Origin: Vicinamibacterales bacterium
GTDB lineage: Bacteria; Acidobacteriota; Vicinamibacteria; Vicinamibacterales; UBA8438
Length of the DNA stretch: 5,514 bases
Assembly: GCA_030745255.1 (NCBI GenBank)
Contig: JASLOY010000271.1
Coordinates: 1-5,514, forward strand
Direction of reading: 5' to 3'
Made by a program: the position numbers and the translations under genes. The first letter of the stretch is position 1; the number at the start of each line of letters is the position of its first letter. Under the pieces are notes generated by a model, which saw nothing but the letters and a program-made list of their open reading frames with translations, did no database searches and was not told the DNA's origin. Shown in pieces: positions 1 to 5,514 of this stretch.

Positions 1-833
1 CACTCGCACGCCTTCTCGCAGATCTTGCAGCTGCTGCATTCCGACCAGCGCTTGATCCGGAGGACACTCAGCTTTGACAGCAGACCGAGCGCGGCGCCAA
101 CGGGGCACAGGAAGCGGCAGTAGAGGTTTCGGACAAAGACGGTGGCTGCCAGCAGCACGGCCAGACCGACCCACATACCGGTCGTGGCCCGGCGGCTGAA
201 CATCCAGAACGGCTCGACGTAGCGATAGGCCGAGATGTCGGCCGTTGCAAGAAAGAAGATCATGGTCGCCGCGAGCAGCCCATATTTCACCCAGGCGGCG
301 CGCTGCTCGAGCCATGCAGGCACCTCGAACCGCCACCGCGCCGGGACCACCCGATCGAGGAGCTGCGTGAGCGCGCCGAACGCGCAGATCCGGCCGCAGT
401 AGAGGCGTCCCCACAGCACGGTCGACACCACGGTGAACCCGGCGAACAGATACCAGGCCAGGCTGTATCTGAACACCGGGAGATTCCCGGTGACCAGGCC
501 GTACACGTTCACCACCGAAATGAGCTGGCTCTTGGCGAACCCCAGGTAGCCAACGGCGGCCACGAGCGTGACGTATTTGAGCCGGATACTCTTCCGGAAG
601 AAGCTGACGAGCGTCAGTGCCGCGAAGGCGACAAACAGCGCCAGGTCGGGCGCCTGATCGCCTAACAGGGCGCGCCACGTGTCGGCGTCTTCTTCGTCGT
701 CATCGAATTGCCACTGGTCTTCGGCCGGCTGCGCCACGGTGTCGGTGGCATCCGGCTGCGCCACAAGCGGCGCGGTCCCCACCCCGAGGAGCATCAGCAG
801 GACGAGGAGGTGTGGCACGGTCGAGCGGATCAC
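1..833 (-). CDS. NosR/NapH-like polytopic 4Fe-4S membrane protein, C-terminus cut by window edge
   Basis: Likely inner-membrane electron-transfer protein that exchanges electrons between cytoplasmic iron-sulfur clusters and a partner outside the membrane, as the C-terminal part of NosR and related proteins are thought to do. About 277 residues are visible. They show a signal-like or anchor helix (residues 6-24), an acidic linker (43-51, FDDDEEDAD) and hydrophobic segments near 63-79, 87-100, 124-141, 182-199 and 219-235. The first cysteine motif is CGRIC (C146, C150) and the second is CRFLCP (C239, C243). A ferredoxin-type CxxCxxCxxxC begins at C266 (C266, C269, C272, C276), then the frame leaves the window. 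The first motif has Ala where NosR-type proteins usually have Pro. I chose the GTG at 833-831 because it overlaps the TGA of the upstream FMN-binding gene by four bases and is followed at once by an export-like helix. NosR-like membership is clear from the motifs and topology. The physiological partner is unknown; no nosZ, napA or dehalogenase gene is in view. Confidence 0.85.
   Translation of the reverse strand, partial: MIRSTVPHLLVLLMLLGVGTAPLVAQPDATDTVAQPAEDQWQFDDDEEDADTWRALLGDQAPDLALFVAFAALTLVSFFRKSIRLKYVTLVAAVGYLGFAKSQLISVVNVYGLVTGNLPVFRYSLAWYLFAGFTVVSTVLWGRLYCGRICAFGALTQLLDRVVPARWRFEVPAWLEQRAAWVKYGLLAATMIFFLATADISAYRYVEPFWMFSRRATTGMWVGLAVLLAATVFVRNLYCRFLCPVGAALGLLSKLSVLRIKRWSECSSCKICEKACE
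830..833 (-). other. GTGA stop/start overlap joining the FMN-binding and iron-sulfur genes
   Basis: The TGA stop of the FMN-binding gene (832-830) overlaps the GTG start of the membrane iron-sulfur gene (833-831). Such overlaps usually mean one mRNA and coupled translation, which fits two products that act as one complex. Confidence 0.8.
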
Positions 834-1372
834 TGCGACCCGCTCGGCACGAGGAACTGCCTGGCGATTCGGCGTGCCGCGTTTCGCACGGCGCGCGTCG
901 CGGAGGTCACCGTCAGGGTCGCTGTCGAGATGGCGTCGATGTCATCTCCCACCCTGAAGCGCTCGCGGATGTCTTTGCGCACAAACTGCGCCGCGAATTC
1001 CGGTGTGTCGACCGAGAAGTAGCCGTAGGGCTCGTGATGCCGGACGACGACAATGCCGGTGAGCAGCCCGCTCAGATCTACACCGACGAGGATTTGGATG
1101 GGTCCATCGTAGCCGCGTTCGAGCGGTTCGAGCTCCGTGGTCCAGAAGGCGTACCCTGTGACGGTTCGCTCCCCCGAGCCGGACGTGCCCTCGTAGGCTT
1201 TGAAGTGCGGCGGCGCCCCCTCCTTCGACGAGAAGGTGGTGGCGGTGGGAAACAGCTGTTCGAGCTGTTCGCGCAGGGTCGGATTCAGGTCTGGGGACGG
1301 CTGTCCTTCCAGGACCACCACGGTGGCGAGCAGCAAAATGAGGACCGCGTGTCTCATAGGGCGGTGTGCCAT
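830..1372 (-). CDS. Exported FMN-binding domain protein (NosR N-terminal type)
   Basis: A 180-residue protein, probably a periplasmic flavin carrier that works with the membrane iron-sulfur protein encoded directly downstream. The N-terminus has a basic start followed by a hydrophobic helix (residues 8-22), so it is exported or membrane-anchored; there is no lipobox cysteine. The FMN_bind fold is supported by the hydrophobic strand ending RHHEPYGY (111-118), which resembles the His-Glu-Pro stretch of NosR. It is also supported by D146-A-I-S-T-A-T152 followed by LTVTSATR near the C-terminus. In this family a Dxx[ST]GA[ST] motif is the site where ApbE attaches FMN to the last Thr/Ser, so T152 is the expected attachment residue. 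The usual Gly is replaced by T150. The ATG at 1372 directly follows an in-frame stop, so no earlier start is possible. The ATG at 1357 is an alternative that would still keep the export helix. Neither has a clear ribosome binding site. Assignment to the FMN-binding family is firm; flavinylation is inferred. Confidence 0.85.
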   Translation of the reverse strand: MAHRPMRHAVLILLLATVVVLEGQPSPDLNPTLREQLEQLFPTATTFSSKEGAPPHFKAYEGTSGSGERTVTGYAFWTTELEPLERGYDGPIQILVGVDLSGLLTGIVVVRHHEPYGYFSVDTPEFAAQFVRKDIRERFRVGDDIDAISTATLTVTSATRAVRNAARRIARQFLVPSGSQ

Positions 1373-1380
1373 TCAGACCG

Positions 1381-1403
1381 GATAGAATTCCACGCAGTCT
1401 ATC
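1381..1403. repeat. Perfect 6-base inverted repeat GATAGA / TCTATC in the divergent intergenic region
   Basis: GATAGA (1381-1386) is matched by TCTATC (1398-1403) with 11 bases between them. The centre lies almost midway between the two divergent starts. It could be a small operator for a dimeric regulator or a weak hairpin in the 5' leader. With arms of only six bases, chance is a real alternative. Confidence 0.35.
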
Positions 1404-1410
1404 GCACCGC

Positions 1411-1418
1411 GGAGGAGG
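1411..1418 (+). promoter_or_regulatory. Strong ribosome binding site (GGAGGAGG) for the small secreted protein
   Basis: GGAGGAGG ends five bases before the ATG at 1424. It decides the start of the gene: the same frame is open far upstream (to 617), but that upstream part lies antisense to two well-supported genes. Confidence 0.8.
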
Positions 1419-1423
1419 AACGC

Positions 1424-1894
1424 ATGTCAGTCAACTGGCAGATCATGTTCTCGAGGGGTATCGTCGTGGTGTTGGTCGCGCTGGCGTCGGCTACCGCCTC
1501 CGAGGCGCAAGGACGCCTGGCCGGCACGACGAGTCTCGACTGCAGGTTCACGACGATTGCCACCGTGACCTGGACGGAGGGTGACGCCGAGGCGAGTCTG
1601 GACGCCGCGACGCTCACCATGCAGTTCGAAGCGATCGACACCGATAGCGCCACTGCCGAGGTCGTCGGGCCGTACGGGGCGTCGAGCATCATCGTCAGAC
1701 AGACGGGGGACTACCTCCACCTCGTGCAGATGTTCATGGTGGGACCGCTCTACACGACCACAGTCATCGATCGGGAGACGACCGACGGGAAGCTCATGGC
1801 GGTCCACACGCGGCACGAGTACACCGATACCTCGCTACCGGGCTTCACGTCGCGGCCGGAGCAGTACTACGGCGAATGTGAGACCGGATCCTAG
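1424..1894 (+). CDS. Small secreted protein of unknown function
   Basis: I do not recognise this 156-residue protein. It has a clear Sec signal peptide: R11 followed by a hydrophobic core (about 12-24) and a likely cleavage after SEA at residue 28. That leaves a mature protein of about 128 residues. The mature part alternates short hydrophobic and polar stretches rich in Thr, Val and Ile, which suggests a beta-rich fold. It has only two cysteines, C40 near the mature N-terminus and C152 near the C-terminus, so a disulfide closing the domain is possible. No lipobox, transmembrane helix, heme motif or catalytic signature is visible. The start rests on the strong ribosome binding site at 1411-1418. 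It is divergent from the FMN-binding operon and lies 77 bases before the fused membrane/SAM-fold gene, so a shared transcript with the latter is possible. A periplasmic or outer-surface location is inferred from the signal peptide. Confidence 0.8.
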   Translation: MSVNWQIMFSRGIVVVLVALASATASEAQGRLAGTTSLDCRFTTIATVTWTEGDAEASLDAATLTMQFEAIDTDSATAEVVGPYGASSIIVRQTGDYLHLVQMFMVGPLYTTTVIDRETTDGKLMAVHTRHEYTDTSLPGFTSRPEQYYGECETGS

Positions 1895-1971
1895 CCTCGG
1901 CCTGTCTTCGCGCCCCAGCACGGACTCGGTTTCCGTGGAGGAGGCCTCTCTCATCCGTTGAACGGTCCCCC
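1895..1971 (+). other. Short intergenic gap with a displaced GGAGGAGG motif
   Basis: This 77-base gap separates the small secreted protein from the fused membrane/SAM-fold gene. GGAGGAGG at 1937-1944 looks like a ribosome binding site, but it is 27 bases before the ATG at 1972, too far for normal use. No other in-frame ATG, GTG or TTG lies between it and 1972. A TTG at 1958-1960 in another frame would give only a ten-codon peptide that ends inside the next gene. No terminator hairpin is apparent. Confidence 0.4.
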
Positions 1972-4056
1972 ATGGTCGTCTTCACGCTGACCGTCTTTGT
2001 CGGGTCGTTCCTGCTGTTTCAGATACAGCCCCTCATCGCGCGATACATCCTGCCGTGGTACGGCGGAGGCGCGGCCATCTGGACCACGTGCATGCTGTCC
2101 TTTCAGATGCTCCTGCTGGGTGGCTACTGTTATGCCCACGGATTGGCGAAGTTCGTCGGTGGCCCCCGCCAGCCGTTCGTGCATGTCGCAATGCTGCTGG
2201 CGGCACTGGCGCTGATACCGATCAGCCCCGACCCCGCCTGGTCCCCTGTCGACTCGCGGAACGCCGCGTTGCGCATCACGGGTCTGCTTGGCGCGACCAT
2301 CGGGCTGCCCTATCTGGTGCTGGCGGCATCCAGTCCGCTGCTCCAGCACTGGGCTGGCAGCGTGTCAGGGATGTCACCATACCGTTTGTTCGCCGCGTCG
2401 AATGCCGGGGCGTTGGTCGGGCTGCTCACCTACCCGTTCCTGCTCGAGCCGCTGTGGTCGCTGGCCACACAAGCCGGGGTGTGGTCGGGGGGCTTCGTCC
2501 TGTATGCGCTGCTGTGCGCCGCATGTGCCGCCCGAGTGCGACGAACACCGAGAGCGCTGCGTCCGCCTCCGGCGATCGCCGCCGCCGTTGGCCCCCCGCA
2601 GGCTCGCGACCGACTGCTGTGGGTGCTGCTGTCGGCATGCGGCGTTCTGGTCCTGCTGTCCACGACGAGTCAGATGACGACCGACCTCGCGGTGGTGCCG
2701 TTGCTGTGGGTGCTCCCTCTCAGCCTCTACCTGGCGACCTTCGTCATCTGCTTCGACCATGAGCGCTGGTATAGCCGTCGTGTGTGGACGCCCGTGTATG
2801 TCCTGTCGCTGGCAACTGTCGTGTGTCTCTTCTGGCGAAATAGCGCGGAAGCGCCGCTCGGGTTCGTCACGCAGACCACGATCTACGCCGGCGTGGTCTT
2901 TGCGTGTTGCATGGTCTGTCATGGCGAGCTGGCGCTCGGCAAGCCCGACGCGCACCAGTTGACCTCGTTCTACTTGATGGTGGCGGTCGGTGGGGCGTTG
3001 GGTGGGCTGTTGGCCACGCTGGTGGCGCCGCTCCTGTTTGTCGGGACGTGGGAGTTTCCAATCGCTCTCATCGGAACACGCGTGTTGCTCGGTGTCTCCA
3101 CCAGATGGCGAGCTGGCGGCGCGCGCCGAGGTTCCCTTCGGCCGCTGTTTCTGACAGCGGGCCTGGGCGCCGCGGTCATCTATCTGTCGGATGGCTTGGG
3201 CGACCGCCGAGGCGACCTCATCGAGGCTACTCGGAATTTCTACGGCGCCTTGCGCGTGTACGACCAGGATGTGGGCACACCGGAGTCGGTGGTGTCACGG
3301 TCGCTCTATCATGGAGCGATTGTCCACGGCAGCCAGTTCGTTCGGAGCGATCTGCGCGCGCAGCCGACGACCTACTACGGCTTGATGAGCGGTGTCGGTG
3401 TCGCCATCGCGAAGTATCCGAGACGGCCGGATGATGAGGCTCGAGGGGGCGACCCGGGAGCCCGAGGTGCACGTATCGGTGTGGTTGGGCTCGGTGCCGG
3501 GACGATTGCGGCACATGGCACGCCTGACGACATCTTCCGATTCTACGAAATCGATCCAGACGTGATCCGCATTGCGAATGAGCATTTCTTCTTTCTGTCG
3601 GAGTCGCGGTCGACCACCGAGACGGTCATCGGCGACGCGAGGACATCCCTCGAGCGAGAGCTTGCTGAGAGCGGATCACAGCAGTTCGATATCCTCGCGA
3701 TCGATGCGTTCAGCGGAGATGCAATTCCAATCCACCTATTGACGCTGGAGGCGGTGGAGCTCTACTGGCGGCACCTTCGGCCAGACGGTGCGCTGGTGAC
3801 ACACATTTCCAATCTGCACCTCGATCTGCAGCCGGTCCTGCGCGGTGTCGCTCGTGTGCTCGGCAAGCAGGCCGTGCTGATCACCAACGACGACGACGAT
3901 GTCCAGGGCACCTTTGACGCCGATTGGGTGCTCATGACCGACAACCGCCAGCTCCTCGACGCTGTTGAGCCCTACATCACCCCGTGGTCGGCGCGGTCGA
4001 GTCGCGAACGCCTATGGACGGACGATTACAGCACACTGCTCGGCCTCTTTCGCTAG
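1972..4056 (+). CDS. Fused membrane (MFS-like) / spermidine synthase-like protein
   Basis: A 694-residue two-part protein of the family annotated as fused MFS/spermidine synthase, whose reaction is not established. Residues 1 to about 405 are polytopic, with hydrophobic segments near 3-19, 35-55, 69-83, 102-120, 143-158, 170-187, 214-230, 240-260, 272-286, 302-316, 333-356, 362-374 and 391-405. The family-typical stretches FLLFQIQPLI and WTTCMLSFQ lie at the N-terminus. The C-terminal part (about 420-694) has the spermidine synthase layout: LYHGAIVHGSQ (445-455), TTYYG (466-470), the SAM-type glycine loop GLGAG (506-510), acidic E526-I-D528, GDAR (554-557), DAFSGDAIPIHLLT (578-591) and TDDYS (683-687). 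True spermidine synthases have a DxxD catalytic pair in the place of D578-A-F-S581, so polyamine synthesis is doubtful. A low-complexity Asp run lies at 640-643. ATG 1972 is the first possible in-frame start after the upstream stop at 1879. It lacks a well-spaced ribosome binding site, but it begins at the conserved first helix. Confidence 0.9.
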   Translation: MVVFTLTVFVGSFLLFQIQPLIARYILPWYGGGAAIWTTCMLSFQMLLLGGYCYAHGLAKFVGGPRQPFVHVAMLLAALALIPISPDPAWSPVDSRNAALRITGLLGATIGLPYLVLAASSPLLQHWAGSVSGMSPYRLFAASNAGALVGLLTYPFLLEPLWSLATQAGVWSGGFVLYALLCAACAARVRRTPRALRPPPAIAAAVGPPQARDRLLWVLLSACGVLVLLSTTSQMTTDLAVVPLLWVLPLSLYLATFVICFDHERWYSRRVWTPVYVLSLATVVCLFWRNSAEAPLGFVTQTTIYAGVVFACCMVCHGELALGKPDAHQLTSFYLMVAVGGALGGLLATLVAPLLFVGTWEFPIALIGTRVLLGVSTRWRAGGARRGSLRPLFLTAGLGAAVIYLSDGLGDRRGDLIEATRNFYGALRVYDQDVGTPESVVSRSLYHGAIVHGSQFVRSDLRAQPTTYYGLMSGVGVAIAKYPRRPDDEARGGDPGARGARIGVVGLGAGTIAAHGTPDDIFRFYEIDPDVIRIANEHFFFLSESRSTTETVIGDARTSLERELAESGSQQFDILAIDAFSGDAIPIHLLTLEAVELYWRHLRPDGALVTHISNLHLDLQPVLRGVARVLGKQAVLITNDDDDVQGTFDADWVLMTDNRQLLDAVEPYITPWSARSSRERLWTDDYSTLLGLFR

Positions 4057-4102
4057 CAGACCGCATATGGACACGCATGTATTGCTCACTTGCCGCTCGA
4101 GG
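4057..4102. other. Convergent intergenic gap without a visible terminator
   Basis: These 46 bases separate the convergent stops of the fused membrane/SAM-fold gene and the cytochrome gene. I see no GC-rich stem with a T-run on either strand, so termination here may be Rho-dependent, or transcripts may overlap at their 3' ends. Confidence 0.5.
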
Positions 4103-4570
4103 TCAGTCGCCCGGTTCGGAAGTCAACAGAATCTCTTCGAGCGGCGCGAGCTGCGGTGGCAGCTCCGTCTCGCCGGCGGGCATACCGTTGGCTTCAAGCA
4201 GAAAACCGACGATGTCGATGACGATCTGCGGCGTTAACGAATCGGGGGCGTCTTGTGGCATGGTCGTGCCGATCGCCAGAAACAAGTCGACGAGCCGGCG
4301 GTCCTGCCACTGGGTGGTGAAGATCGATCCCTCCAAGGCCGGTGCTTCGGCCTCGCTGCCACCGCCTTGCAGGTCATCTCGGTGGCAGGAGCTGCAAATG
4401 TCCTTGTAGAGGGCCTGCCCGCGGAGTGCCTGGGCGTTGGTGTAGACGCCGTCCCAGACGGTTCTGCTCTGGGCGTTCGCGGGGGCGCCGCTCGCGAGCA
4501 GCAGGAGCGCTGTCGCCAGTGTCGCCCGCGTCAGGCTACAGGCTACTGGCTTCGGGTTTTGGGCGCTCAC
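4103..4570 (-). CDS. Small periplasmic monoheme cytochrome c
   Basis: A 155-residue exported class I c-type cytochrome, expected to carry one heme c in the periplasm and shuttle electrons for a dehydrogenase or oxidase. The signal peptide has a hydrophobic core at about 17-27 and a likely cleavage after ANA (residue 33). The mature protein starts near SRTVWDGVY. The heme attachment site is C59-S-S-C62-H63 (4382-4396), with H63 as proximal ligand. M104 in TTMPQD is the likely distal ligand. The C-terminal helix (116-128) and a proline-rich tail follow. About 120 mature residues is normal for the class. I chose GTG 4570-4568 because it overlaps the TGA of the upstream CapA-family gene, has GGAG ten bases before it, and gives a complete signal peptide. 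The same frame is open up to an ATG at 4813, but that extension is an arginine- and proline-rich shadow of the CapA gene. The redox partner is not in the window. Confidence 0.9.
   Translation of the reverse strand: MSAQNPKPVACSLTRATLATALLLLASGAPANAQSRTVWDGVYTNAQALRGQALYKDICSSCHRDDLQGGGSEAEAPALEGSIFTTQWQDRRLVDLFLAIGTTMPQDAPDSLTPQIVIDIVGFLLEANGMPAGETELPPQLAPLEEILLTSEPGD
4567..4570 (-). other. GTGA stop/start overlap joining the CapA-family and cytochrome genes
   Basis: The TGA of the CapA-family gene (4569-4567) overlaps the GTG start of the cytochrome gene (4570-4568), which implies one transcript and coupled translation. It is the second such junction in the window. Confidence 0.75.
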
Positions 4571-5514
4571 GGCCGTATCACTCCGATGTTGCCCTCGATG
4601 GCGATGGTTGTCCCGTAGGGCGCCGAGAGCTCCTGGAGCCGGGTCAGGATCCGTTGCGCGGTTTCCGGCGGTGCGATGCGGGGGATGCCGCGATGGGCCA
4701 TCCGCTGGGCGGCGTAGCGCAGCTCCACCGGGTGCAGCCGCACTTCCTTCAGCGTGCCTCCGCTGAATTCGCTGATTGCGATGAAGCTCTCGTACTTGGC
4801 GGGAAACGGGCATCCCTGGCAGGCGTCCCGACGCAGCTCGCCGAGACCGGAGAAACCGTCCACGTCGCGCTGACGAACGAACTCGCCGAGCCCGTAGAAG
4901 ATCGGCCGGTTCTGGTAGATCTCGATGCCGCGCACGACGTGCACGCCGGTGCCCTGGAACGCATCGGCGCCGGCATCGATCGCCGCCCGCGCGAACTCCT
5001 CGAGATAATCGGCGACGCTCGGATTCGTGTCGAGGTGCTCCGCCTCCGCGATGCCCGGCCCCCGGTAGCCGCCTTGCGCGTCACGGAAGTGATGCGAGTG
5101 AATCGCCACTGTCAGGAAATCCGACCGCACCTTGCCCTCGCGAACCGCCGCGACCACGTCGCGCAGGTCGCGCTGGTTCATTTCGAACGCGTAGTAGGGT
5201 TCGGTCACGCCGGCGGGAGCCTTGCGGAACTGTTGGCCCAGGAGCTGAATCTGGTCGCTGGTATTTGCGCCGCGGGCATAGAAACCGGTGCCGTTCGGGA
5301 AGTGGTCGCGGATGGTCTGTACCGCCTCCCACGACGCGGCGGGCATCATGAAGAAGCGGGTGACATCCAGCGTGCTGTAACCGCCCGACCCGGGGAACTC
5401 GCCACGCGCCGGTCGCGCCGGCAGCGTGCCGGTGGCGGTTGTGGCCACCATGCCAACCCGACCGGTCGTTGCCGTGAAGAATCGCGCGGCGCGCGCCGCT
5501 GCGTAGGTGTTGCC
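4567..5514 (-). CDS. CapA-family protein (PGA_cap metallophosphatase fold), N-terminus outside the window
   Basis: The last 315 residues of a CapA-like protein. The family includes capsule poly-gamma-glutamate proteins and has a calcineurin-like phosphoesterase fold; many members have no proven substrate. The visible part begins with NTYAAARAARFF and GRVGMVATTA, matching the family region where an alpha helix leads into a core strand. The frame is open to the right edge, so the ATG at 5451 is internal and not the start. Later motifs are VAIHSHHF (5115-5092), then GADAFQGTGVHVVRGIEIY followed by PIFYGLGEF, the counterpart of GHxPHVxxGIExY and PIFYSLGNF. The usual Gly-His of the metal-site loop is Gly-Thr here, while the second His of the loop is kept, and LGNF has become LGEF. 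A CQGC pair lies about 20 residues further on. The N-terminal Gly-Asp metal motif and any export signal would lie outside the window. Family membership is firm; activity is uncertain. Confidence 0.85.
   Translation of the reverse strand, partial: GNTYAAARAARFFTATTGRVGMVATTATGTLPARPARGEFPGSGGYSTLDVTRFFMMPAASWEAVQTIRDHFPNGTGFYARGANTSDQIQLLGQQFRKAPAGVTEPYYAFEMNQRDLRDVVAAVREGKVRSDFLTVAIHSHHFRDAQGGYRGPGIAEAEHLDTNPSVADYLEEFARAAIDAGADAFQGTGVHVVRGIEIYQNRPIFYGLGEFVRQRDVDGFSGLGELRRDACQGCPFPAKYESFIAISEFSGGTLKEVRLHPVELRYAAQRMAHRGIPRIAPPETAQRILTRLQELSAPYGTTIAIEGNIGVIRP
4581..4584 (-). promoter_or_regulatory. Ribosome binding site GGAG for the cytochrome c gene
   Basis: GGAG on the minus strand lies ten bases before the GTG at 4570, inside the end of the CapA-family gene. 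It supports the short start of the cytochrome over the upstream ATG. Confidence 0.5.

Larger units (their letters stand above)
1373..1423. promoter_or_regulatory. Divergent intergenic region between the FMN-binding gene and the small secreted protein gene
   Basis: These 51 bases separate two divergently oriented start codons, so they should carry the 5' signals for both genes, although either promoter could extend into the opposite coding region. A TAGAAT hexamer at 1383-1388 is one base from the -10 consensus on the plus strand, but no convincing -35 box lies at the proper distance. I therefore call the region regulatory from gene arrangement, not from a proven promoter. Confidence 0.45.

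Noticed and set aside
68..250. Short minus-strand frame overlapping the iron-sulfur gene
   Set aside because: It is out of frame with the CX3CP- and ferredoxin-encoding frame, and has no domain or ribosome binding site.
617..1423. Long open frame on the plus strand continuing into the small secreted protein gene
   Set aside because: It is antisense to the FMN-binding and iron-sulfur genes, whose motifs are clear. Its translation is arginine-rich and without domains, and a strong ribosome binding site places the real start at 1424.
2055..3514. Several open frames of 60-235 codons on both strands within the fused membrane/SAM-fold gene
   Set aside because: They are shadows caused by high GC content. 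Their translations are rich in Arg, Ser and Pro with no motif, and they lie entirely inside a well-supported gene.
4057..4102. Bidirectional terminator between the convergent genes
   Set aside because: I looked for a stem with a flanking T-run and found none.
4571..4813. N-terminal extension of the cytochrome frame up to an ATG at 4813
   Set aside because: It would bury the signal peptide in the middle of the protein. The extension is an arginine-, proline- and histidine-rich shadow of the CapA gene, while the GTG at 4570 has a ribosome binding site and an overlap junction.
5449..5451. ATG at 5451 as the start of the CapA-family gene
   Set aside because: The frame stays open to the right edge and the 21 residues before it match the family, so this Met is internal.

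Overview
The window is GC-rich bacterial DNA with tightly packed genes. It looks like a free-living Gram-negative bacterium with a periplasm, because several products have export signals and one is a c-type cytochrome. The cytochrome style (a small monoheme protein with Trp-Asp-Gly-Val-Tyr after the signal peptide and a distal Thr-Thr-Met-Pro-Gln-Asp), a CapA-family protein and a fused MFS/spermidine-synthase-like protein together resemble Acidobacteriota, perhaps Vicinamibacteria. That placement is an inference from style, not a proof. I see no rRNA, tRNA, CRISPR array, insertion sequence or integrase.

Left part (1-1372, minus strand): a two-gene operon that looks like a NosR-type protein split in two. 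The upstream gene (830-1372) encodes an exported FMN-binding domain with a putative covalent flavinylation site. Its stop overlaps, as GTGA, the GTG start of a polytopic iron-sulfur membrane protein (833 down to the window edge). The membrane protein has two CX3C motifs and the start of a cytoplasmic-type ferredoxin cluster, and it is cut by the edge. Together they could pass electrons across the inner membrane to or from a flavin outside it.

Middle (1373-4056, plus strand): a 51-base divergent intergenic region carries a strong ribosome binding site and a 6-base inverted repeat. It leads into a small secreted protein of unknown function (1424-1894). After a 77-base gap comes a 694-residue protein (1972-4056) with a polytopic membrane half and a soluble SAM-fold half of the spermidine synthase type. 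The aminopropyltransferase catalytic signature in that half is altered.

Right part (4103-5514, minus strand, convergent with the previous gene across 46 bases): a second two-gene operon. A CapA-family protein, cut by the right edge, is followed by a small monoheme cytochrome c, again joined by a GTGA stop/start overlap. The best candidate for an unusual system is the split flavin/iron-sulfur pair on the left. The CapA-cytochrome coupling is second.
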